Shown one piece after another: positions 57,255 to 64,000 of a stretch of 64,000 nt of DNA. This stretch comes from Gordionus sp. m RMFG-2023 (taxonomy: Eukaryota > Nematomorpha > Gordioida > Chordodea > Parachordodidae). Location of the stretch: assembly GCF_954871325.1 (NCBI RefSeq), contig NC_088779.1, forward strand, positions 22,818,846 through 22,882,845. Reading direction: 5' to 3'. Each line of letters starts with the position of its first letter. Position 1 is the stretch's first letter. The notes under the pieces are model-generated. The model was not told where the DNA came from, made no database searches, and saw nothing but the letters and a program-made list of their open reading frames with translations. Both the position numbers and the translations under genes were made by a program.

Positions 57255-58535
57255 ATGATTTCGCATGAATACCTAACACCTCATTTTAGTCAATCCTTAA
57301 ATAATTCTCAAATTTTTATTGAGAATGCTGCAAAATTTCAAGGAGCTAAATCAAAATTGGTTACGTTCAATGCCTTTAACCAAAGTTTTGCTTTAATCTT
57401 AATAAATATATGCGCATTCATTTCTAATGTGACACAGGTATATATTCGAGAATATTTTGACCACATGAAAGGGCACGATTTGCCAAAATTATATTCGCTG
57501 AATCGGTCATACATAGATGATTGTTACATAGGTTATGATAACAAAGTAAACAATTCTTTTGTCGGAGCATATCTTAAAAAGAATAAACTGGATGCCTTTA
57601 TTGTTCGAAATAATCATTTGTATTCGCTTGAAAGCTATAATAATTTTAGCGTAATATATAGGGATTTCAACAGGGAAATAAACTTTGAAAAAGATAATAT
57701 AGACTTTGAACAATTCTTGGATCAATGTTACAGTAATTTGCACATAGGAAAAGGGAATTTAAAAAGAGGGAAAGTAAATGAGCTTTTCCCATTTCTGTGC
57801 GATATACATGTGGTTATGTACCCACTCATTTCAAAAAAGAAGCTCATGAATCGCGATATTTCCCACACTATCAAGGACATAATATTATACATATCACTTT
57901 TAAATATAGGAAGATTTTTGAAACCTTATTTTGTTAAAACAATGGTTCCTTTGTCTCAAATTACTATTTACACATCATCCACTAGTAAACTGAAATCCAA
58001 AAATATAAGCAAATGCCAAATTTTGAAAAAAAATTACGATTCCGAGATCAAGCGAAATAAAGATTTTAGCCCTCATTGTGCTACATTAATAATATCTTCG
58101 ATGGCAAATTCTCAGGCTAAAGGGTTTTCCATAAGAGGTGGAATTTATTACAAACCTTTGATTATTTTAAATTCAAATATTTCAAACAAGTTAAAACACG
58201 GTAAACAGTCCATCTCAAAATCTATTATATACAGTAGCTTTGCGGTGATCAACAATCATGCGATTAAAAATCTCAAGGGGGTGTCTAGGAGAACGTGGAT
58301 GGTCTTAAACATGTTCCATCAAATGGGACATTTAATGGGAGCTAAACATGATGATTTGATGTTTAACAAACCCATGCTACCTGCTACTAAGCAGGGCTGG
58401 GCCAAAAAGAGCTATCTAATGGCTTCCTTAATAAACAATAGATCAAATATAGATCTCGAAGTGTCTAAGATTTCAAAAGATCAAATCAAATATATGGGAC
58501 ACTTTAGAATTTTCCCTTATTTACCTTCAGCATAA
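57255..58535 (+). CDS. ADAM10-like protein, catalytic Glu to Gln
   Basis: An intronless frame of 426 residues resembling the ADAM10/17 prodomain plus metalloprotease domain. SHEYLTPHFSQSL and SKLVTFNAFNQSFALIL match the ADAM10 prodomain start, and YIDDCYIGYDNKVNNSFVGA the GxI...S blocks. The zinc site is H355-Q-M-G-H359-LMGAK-H365-D, with a Met-turn at YLM389. All three zinc histidines and the Met-turn are kept but the catalytic Glu is Gln, so I infer binding without proteolysis. The frame stops 37 residues after the Met-turn: no disintegrin, Cys-rich or membrane region, and few cysteines. No clear signal peptide, though residues 44-60 are hydrophobic. A spliced upstream exon is possible (acceptor-like AAAAG at 57230). 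An intact long frame argues against a dead retrocopy. Confidence 0.72.
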   Translation: MISHEYLTPHFSQSLNNSQIFIENAAKFQGAKSKLVTFNAFNQSFALILINICAFISNVTQVYIREYFDHMKGHDLPKLYSLNRSYIDDCYIGYDNKVNNSFVGAYLKKNKLDAFIVRNNHLYSLESYNNFSVIYRDFNREINFEKDNIDFEQFLDQCYSNLHIGKGNLKRGKVNELFPFLCDIHVVMYPLISKKKLMNRDISHTIKDIILYISLLNIGRFLKPYFVKTMVPLSQITIYTSSTSKLKSKNISKCQILKKNYDSEIKRNKDFSPHCATLIISSMANSQAKGFSIRGGIYYKPLIILNSNISNKLKHGKQSISKSIIYSSFAVINNHAIKNLKGVSRRTWMVLNMFHQMGHLMGAKHDDLMFNKPMLPATKQGWAKKSYLMASLINNRSNIDLEVSKISKDQIKYMGHFRIFPYLPSA

Positions 58536-58792
58536 GAACATGTGCATGAAATTGGTATAGAATCTATACCATATACTTCATAGATACTATAATGTTTAAT
58601 TTGTGCGCAATTGAATGCTAATTATATTTATTTTTTTCTCGAAATGTTTCTTATTAAAATATTATAAGGTGATTATTGATTTTACATTATACCACTAACA
58701 TTTAAAGTGGCCAATAAAATTAAATGATTAAAAAAGTAAAAAATATTATTTATATATATTACCTTGAGTGGCAAAATGGAAATAATTTACGC

Positions 58793-58894
58793 CTTCTCTC
58801 TCTTCTCTTCTATCTTCTTCTTCTCTTCTCTTCTCTTCTCTCTGTCTCTTCTTCTCTTCTCTTCTCTTCTCTCTCTTCTCTTCTCTTCTCTTGG
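58793..58894. repeat. CT-rich microsatellite (TCTTC)n
   Basis: About 100 bp of TCTCT/TCTTC pentamer-like repeats on the + strand. Frames across it are artefacts. Confidence 0.95.
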
Positions 58895-59454
58895 TCAGGT
58901 AGAGCAGCTCACCTTTATAAACTGTTATCTCGCTATAATATGTTGAGCTTTGATATTTTTGACATTTAGCTAATCTTAAATAAATTGTAAATATAAAAAA
59001 TTTTAAAGATTTGATATTTAATATTTTATTTTTAATCGAAATTAAAGTATAATTGATTTAATACTTTAATTCATATTTTTACTATAAAATAATAATTTAT
59101 TTAATTAATATATCAACTTTTGCAAATTATATTGTACCTCTATAAAAAATTTATAAGAGTTGGAATGTGTTTCTCTTTCAAATAATATTTATATCTTTAA
59201 AAATATTAAATAAAAATCGATGAAATTTTACTTTACATAAACTTTATTTAGCATAATAAAGGAAGCTACAAACTAATCCTCTTAAATTAAACTATACATG
59301 CACAGGTGTATTCAATCTTTAATTTGCCATCACAAAGTTGTTTATCTTATGGAATTGATTGCGAAAATTATAATTATAATTGATGCTATGAGTGTTAGAT
59401 AACTAACCTACCCAATATTATATTAATCATAAATATATATATAATTATTATAAC
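58895..59454. other. No gene recognised
   Basis: AT-rich spacer between the ADAM-like gene and an LTR element. Nothing supportable. Confidence 0.4.
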
Positions 59455-59719
59455 TGTTGCATGTGCGCATGTGCGCTATTATATTATTAAATGCTTAAAT
59501 AATTTATATATATATCTCAAGGCAACATAATATATATATAAAATAATATATATTTTCATTTTGCGATTACTTCTTTTTCTTTCACAATAATCACTTGTTT
59601 TTCTCATATGATAATAACTTGTATTTTTTCTTTCTTTTTAAATTATATAAATAAAATACCAATTTACTATAATAACTATTCTACTTTAAATATTCAAGCC
59701 TTATAACTATCTTTCTCAT
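59455..59719 (+). repeat. 5' LTR of Gag-only element
   Basis: It begins TGTTGCATG; the inferred end is CTCATTA just before TGGTGGAGG, which may be the primer-binding site and overlaps the gag start codon. Pairs with 61639-61896. Confidence 0.65.
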
Positions 59720-59720
59720 T

Positions 59721-60422
59721 ATGGTGGAGGATAGGAATGATGTAAAGATCACGCGTATTTTGGAGTTGTTCAATACAAAACCGGACACACTTGAGTCTTC
59801 CAGAGAGTATTTCGATAGACTGAAAGGGTATGGTTCGGGGCTCAATCCTGAATTTTTGTCGATGCATTTTATGTTGAATTGTCGTAATGAAAAGCTAAAA
59901 ACAAGGTTGATTGAAGAAAATACTACAGAGATTAATATTATAGAGGACATTGTTGTCAAATTTCAATCGTTGGAGATCAATAATAATAAAACATATGTAG
60001 AGAAAGATTCTTGGAGAAGAGAGGATAGAACCGATTGGCAAAGCTATTCGTCTTGGAAAGAGAACAAGCAGACTTTTAAGGCCAACACCAACAATTACAA
60101 CAACAGCAGCAACAACAACAACGGCAGCAACAACAACAACAGCAATTACAACAATTTCAAAAAGACGGAGATGATACAAACCTCTTATAATTTAAGGCCA
60201 ATAAATAAAATTAATTTTATTAATGATATTATGATTGACCTTCAAGTTAATAATTATGATTTTTCTTTTATGATAGATACTGGTTCTCCGGTGTCATCCT
60301 TGCCCATGAAAGAGTTTGAAAAGCTTACGAAGGATGAAGTTGTTAATACTAAAGAGATAGTAGATAGGGTTAATTTTTTAACTTTTTATAATCCGTTATC
60401 GCTTCGAATAGGAATCGGTTGA
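59721..60422 (+). CDS. gag: Gag-protease of LTR element, truncated
   Basis: 233 residues from ATG 59721 to TGA 60422. The N-terminal part (REYFDRLKGYGSGLNPEFLS, FMLNCRNEKLKTRLIEE) looks like a small retroelement capsid. Residues 125-155 are almost pure Asn/Ser (NNYNNSSNNNNGSNNNN) in place of a zinc knuckle. The protease begins FSFMIDTGSPVSSLP near residue 185 and stops about 40 residues later, too early for a full enzyme. It shares the Asn-rich design with the gypsy Gag at 49026 but is otherwise different. Confidence 0.7.
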   Translation: MVEDRNDVKITRILELFNTKPDTLESSREYFDRLKGYGSGLNPEFLSMHFMLNCRNEKLKTRLIEENTTEINIIEDIVVKFQSLEINNNKTYVEKDSWRREDRTDWQSYSSWKENKQTFKANTNNYNNSSNNNNGSNNNNSNYNNFKKTEMIQTSYNLRPINKINFINDIMIDLQVNNYDFSFMIDTGSPVSSLPMKEFEKLTKDEVVNTKEIVDRVNFLTFYNPLSLRIGIG

Positions 60423-60595
60423 TTGTTCAATGACAATGACTTTGATTTACTACCTTAATTTTAAAAGAATTAAATTTTGAGAATTAACTTTACGCAACTC
60501 CGTTTTTTTTTTCAAAGTGAGCATCAATCATTTATGGCGTGGGGGTATTGTCACTGAGAGAATCAGTAATGTCATTTGAAATTCAAATTTTCTAA

Positions 60596-61480
60596 GGTCA
60601 AAATTATTCATTTAGATTATAATGGTTCTTTAATTATAATTGTTTTCTATGATAATACGCTTTTCATATTTTTTTTTATCACCATCTCCAAATTTTTTTT
60701 CATATATTTTAATGATTGTTTTGTTTTTTTTGATTAAATAATTTTCTTCATCATATAAATTTTATTCCAAATATATTTATTGTTTATTGGCCACCTATAG
60801 TGTGAATTGTACCTATTGATAGTGTAATTTATATTTTTTGTATGGGTAATTACATAAAAAACTATCATGTACAACTATGGTGCCAATTCCTCTTTATACT
60901 TATATTTAATAAATATAAATTACCTCTCGCATGTCAAACGAGTTCTTTCCTTCCCCATATTTTTGTACAATTGTGTTTTCAAGTTTTAAATTTTTTTTTT
61001 TATATATATATATTTTTTTTTGGAGGAAGTGCATGAAATTATTCATTTAGATCATAATGGTTCTTTAATTATAATTGTTTTATATGATAATACGCTTTTC
61101 TTATATTTTTTTTTATCACCATCTCCAAATTTTATCATATATTTTAATGATTATTTTTTTTTTGATTAAATAATTTTCTTCATTATATAAATTTTATTCC
61201 AAATATATTTATTGTTTATTGGCCACCTATAGTGTGAATTGTACCTATTGATAGTGTAATCTATACCTTTTGTAAGGGTAATTACATAAAAAACTATCAT
61301 GTACAACTATGGTGTCATTTCCCCTTTATACATATATTTTTTTTTATTCTTAAAAAATAAATCTAAATTACCTCTCGTATGCCAAAAGAGTTCTTTCCTT
61401 CCCCATTTTTTTGTACCATGTTGTGTTTTCAAGATTTAAAATTATATATATATTATTTGTTATATACTTAATGTAAGTAT
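60596..61480. repeat. 435-bp tandem duplication in LTR element
   Basis: Two units, about 60600-61035 and 61036-61480, share TTCATTTAGAT(T/C)ATAATGG, TATTGGCCACCTATAGTGTG and AACTATCATGTACAACTATGG. The first unit closes with GGAGGAAGTGCATG, like the purine tract before the 3' LTR, so one unit may derive from a template-switch at the element's 3' end. Confidence 0.85.
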
Positions 61481-61638
61481 TGGGTTTTATTTTAATAATG
61501 ATATCATTGTAACATTAAATATTAACCAAAAATATTTTCCGCATGCCAAGCGAGAGTTTATTCCCTATAAATTGTAGTTTCTTTTATTTTTTATTTCAAT
61601 ATTCATTTTTTTATATTGTTTTTTTTGGAGGGAGTGCA

Positions 61639-61896
61639 TGTTGCATGTGCGCTATTATATTATTAAATTCTTAAATAATTTATATATATATCTCAAGGCA
61701 ACATAATATATATATAAAATAATATATATTTTCATTTTGCGATTACTTCTTTTTCTTTCACAATAATCACTTGTTTTTCTCATATGATAATAACTTGTAT
61801 TTTTTCTTTCTTTTTAAATTATATAAATAAAATACCAATTTACTATAACAACCATTCTAGATTAAATATTCAAACCTTCTAAATTCGCTTTCATTA
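61639..61896 (+). repeat. 3' LTR of Gag-only element
   Basis: It starts TGTTGCATGTGCGC and parallels the 5' LTR to about TTTCATTA at 61896, with scattered substitutions. A further partial copy of its end (TTAAATATTCAAGCTTTATAA) follows at about 61940. Confidence 0.7.
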
Positions 61897-62339
61897 GCCT
61901 ATATTACATCCTGTGCGAACATTCTAATAATCATTCTGCATTAAATATTCAAGCTTTATAATTCGATCTTTAATAATAACCTTATCTAATTGACATTTCC
62001 TCTTTATTAATTGAGAGGAACGCCTGCATCTCTTCATTCATTTTGGTGGTTTGTGTGTCTGCCCTCGCCTCGGTGTCTCGTCCCACTCCCTCTGATAACT
62101 GCCCGCCATCACCCGTTCAATAATATCTGCTACCACACGGTCTCTTAACTGGTCAGCGTGTTTGTGAAAAATGCGATCTGGTGTCTATTACATATGATAT
62201 AATCCCTTCCTATCTTGAACTCATAAAAATGAAACAGAATTCCCTTAAAATTTGACTTTTTAAATTTGACTTCGAGACCTTCTACAGCCAATCGAGAATT
62301 AATTTTAGATTAACCAGATGTTGGCAGCATATTTACCCG
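61897..62339. other. Possible gag remnant, otherwise unassigned
   Basis: GC-richer than most of the window. On the minus strand from about 62163 to 62040 a frame reads ADQLRDRVVADIIERVMAGS, reminiscent of the LRDRLV motif in gypsy Gag. It lies downstream of, not upstream of, the minus-strand pol fragment, so it is a separate or rearranged piece. Confidence 0.35.
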
Positions 62340-62836
62340 AGATAAATGGAAAATAGTTAACGCACAAAGCCCTAAAGGTACATTCTTCGGTATCGAAAAT
62401 ATACTTTATGCGTCGAGATGACCAAATATTCTTGGGACCCTTGGCTCCACGACCATTTGTTAATAATGCTTCCTTTAAATCTATCTCCCCTTTAAATTTT
62501 TACCAGTGAGTCATCCAACATTTAAATAGCATAATGATCATATAATAGATGGGAATTTAAACAAACCTTGAGATCATTATTCTTTTTGACATTTACCGTT
62601 GGGGTTGCCCATGGCATCCTAGCTGTAGGGGAATCGATTGACTTCAAAATCTCCGCAGCAACAAGGAGATCTAGTTCTAGTTCACTAATCAGAATAGCGG
62701 AAATGGCACTCGAACGAGCTGAAAGCAATTTTGGAACAACTGTATCTTTTAACTGAAGTCTCGCCGCAAAATTAGGCATTAACCCCGGCTTATCGTCAAA
62801 AAGGGCTTTGAACTGTTTAGCTAACAACGGTCCCAT
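62340..62836 (-). pseudogene. Gypsy pol fragment (RT start)
   Basis: From 62836 downward: LLAKQFKALFDDKPGLMPNF, ARLQLKDTVVPKLLSARS, LVAAEILKSIDSPTARMPWA and ATPTVNVKKNNDLKVCLN, the well known N-terminal run of gypsy reverse transcriptase before the first catalytic block. Downstream, QEYLVISTHKVYFRYRRM in a shifted frame matches the ...yLxistHkGLfxyxRlPFG region. The rest is lost. It is more diverged than, and opposite in strand to, the gypsy at 48 kb, so it is a different family. Confidence 0.8.
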
Positions 62837-63150
62837 TGAATTTTCCTAATGACATCTCACGGGCCTCGTGGGTACCGATTACATTTAAACGGCCAATCGG
62901 GGCATCGGACTTGATACCATTGTTGAATGGCCCGCGGGAGCCCAAATTTTTTGATAACCTATTGTATGCTTACCTGTCTTGGTAATACAAACCAAAATGC
63001 TTAAATCAATAGCAATCCAAACAGAGGTATATCATTCGACTTTATTATAATAACTCGTTCCTCATAACTTCACACCCATTAATTTATCCGGGTTCACACA
63101 TCTTGGATCTTCAATAGGCGGCAATAAAGCAATCGAACATTTCAAAACAA
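62837..63150. other. Unassigned, GC-rich patches
   Basis: Contains CCATTGTTGAATGGCCCGCGGG near 62919-62940, a short palindrome-rich patch at the border of the two retroelement fragments. No gene. Confidence 0.3.
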
Positions 63151-63159
63151 AATTTCTCC

Positions 63160-64000
63160 GTAATTTCTACCTTTTACATAAAATCCTTCAAGTACTTCCC
63201 TCCCATCAAGCTTTCTTCCTTCTCAAAAACTTTTTCTTTATCCCAAAAATCCAACACGCCTTCCGCTCTGCCCCACTTTTCTTATACCCGGAAATTCTCA
63301 CCCAAATTGAATCAACAATCAAAGACTCTTTAGAAGGCATCCTTAATATAAAATTCAGCCCTAATTCTTGGATGCAGGCCTCCTTACCCTCGAAATTTGG
63401 GGGTCTTGGCTTAAGATCACCCGTGTCACTCAGCCTTGCTGCTTTTTTAGCCTCAGAATCAAGCTCCCGCTTAATTATGCTATCACTTAACAATAATCGC
63501 ACAGACCCCCACTTTCTCCACGCCCTAGCAATCTGGAAAGAGAATTCCTTCTGCGCTCCAATCCCCACATCACGAAAGCAACATGACTGGGATCTTTCCT
63601 TAATACGCCACTCCGTTGAATATTTAATATCGAGTGCTGCTTCTAAGGGATCCCCATCAATCCTTTCTTATCTCCCATTACAGTTGATGAATCCTTAACA
63701 GTTGATCATCTCTCTCTCCCACAACTGCAAGTTCCACAACTTTTGCCTTCCTTATCGGGCTATGAATGGTTAGAAGCTTTGCCCAGCTCAAACTTAGGAC
63801 TTCTCTTAACAAACGAAGAATTACGCATAGCAATAGGTCTCCGTCTTGGTTGTAATATACTGGCCAACTCCACATGTACATTATGTTCCCAACCCGTTGA
63901 TTGTTTTGGACACCATCCTCTTCATTGTCGATTCTCTAAAGGTAGACATTCTCGACACAGTGCAGTTAATGGCACCATTCTCCGTGCTCTACGCTCAGCT
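63160..64000 (+). pseudogene. LINE ORF2 C-terminal part, runs off window
   Basis: On + a reading frame gives KIQHAFRSAPLFLYPEIL, then WMQASLPSKFGGLGLRSPVS and LAAFLASESSSRL, the typical segment after the LINE reverse transcriptase (QAxLPxxxGGLGlRsa...aAFLAS). After a frame change near 63670 it continues SGYEWLEALPSSNLGLLLTN, ELRIAIGLRLG and a Cys/His module STCTLCSQPVDCFGHHPLHC followed by GRHSRHSAVNGTILRAL. This order is known from a widespread group of animal non-LTR elements. One frameshift is seen and the 3' end lies beyond 64000. Confidence 0.82.

Larger units (their letters stand above)
59455..61896 (+). mobile_element. Non-autonomous LTR element with Gag-protease only
   Basis: Direct repeats of about 260 bp, 59455-59719 and 61639-61896, start TGTTGCATGTGCGC (the first has an extra GCATGTGC) and contain TCAAGGCAACATAATATA and ACAATAATCACTTG. 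A purine-rich GGAGGGAGTGCA precedes the second. The interior has one Gag-protease frame followed by a duplicated 435-bp non-coding block; RT and integrase are missing. The target duplication was not found, and the 3' LTR end appears partly repeated at 61930-61975. Confidence 0.7.

Noticed and set aside
58724-58969. Ser/Leu/Phe-rich frames near 58.8 kb
   Set aside because: Translations of the (TCTTC)n microsatellite.
63206-63568. 120-residue minus-strand frame at the right end
   Set aside because: It is the antisense of the LINE segment, whose plus-strand translation has clear LINE motifs.

Overview
The window is AT-rich (roughly three quarters A+T) DNA from an animal nuclear genome. The evidence is spliced protein-coding exons with GT-AG borders, a metastasis-associated (MTA/NuRD) gene, a POP5 gene, an ADAM-like gene and a dense mixed load of eukaryotic transposons (hAT, PIF/Harbinger, Helitron, Mag-like Ty3/gypsy, a LINE). 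I could not place the phylum. No CRISPR, operon or bacterial feature is present and I recognised no tRNA or rRNA gene.

Layout. 1-1.9 kb holds two decayed hAT transposases. 4.0-18.6 kb is one gene on the + strand, an MTA family chromatin protein read from at least twelve exons whose phases all fit: end of ELM2, SANT, GATA finger, two C2H2 fingers, MTA_R1 region and the conserved C-terminal IDAPDD block. Its N-terminal BAH and ELM2 exons were not found and probably lie upstream of the window. Its introns are full of short inverted-repeat transposons. In the largest intron sits an intact 114-codon reading frame for a paired helix-turn-helix DNA-binding domain of Tc1/mariner transposase type; its acceptor phase fits the preceding MTA exon, so it may be an alternative last exon or a nested domesticated gene.

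19.0-21.4 kb is a complete but decayed PIF/Harbinger element with a MADF protein and a transposase. 23.9-25.2 kb is a hAT remnant. 25.5-25.9 kb (-) is an unknown one-pass membrane protein. 29.3-32.5 kb holds nested hAT elements, one a fold-back with near kilobase arms and an 8-bp target duplication. 32.4-35.4 kb is a 1.48-kb tandem duplication carrying a small membrane-protein frame in each copy. 35.6-36.0 kb (-) is POP5, an RNase P/MRP subunit. 37.1-45.8 kb holds two more hAT elements with clear target duplications, the second carrying Helitron fragments.

47.6-55.5 kb is a nest of two LTR retrotransposons: a coding-poor element on the - strand, split by an almost intact Mag-like gypsy on the + strand (gag-protease and pol joined by a -1 frameshift site, plus an extra small leader ORF). 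57.3-58.5 kb is an intronless ADAM10-like protein whose catalytic glutamate is replaced by glutamine. 59.5-61.9 kb is a pol-less LTR element with an Asn-rich Gag-protease. The right end holds fragments of gypsy pol (-) and of a LINE (+) running off the window.

The host genes act independently: MTA in chromatin repression, POP5 in tRNA and rRNA processing. Most other features are transposons and their decay products, several dated relative to each other by nesting.
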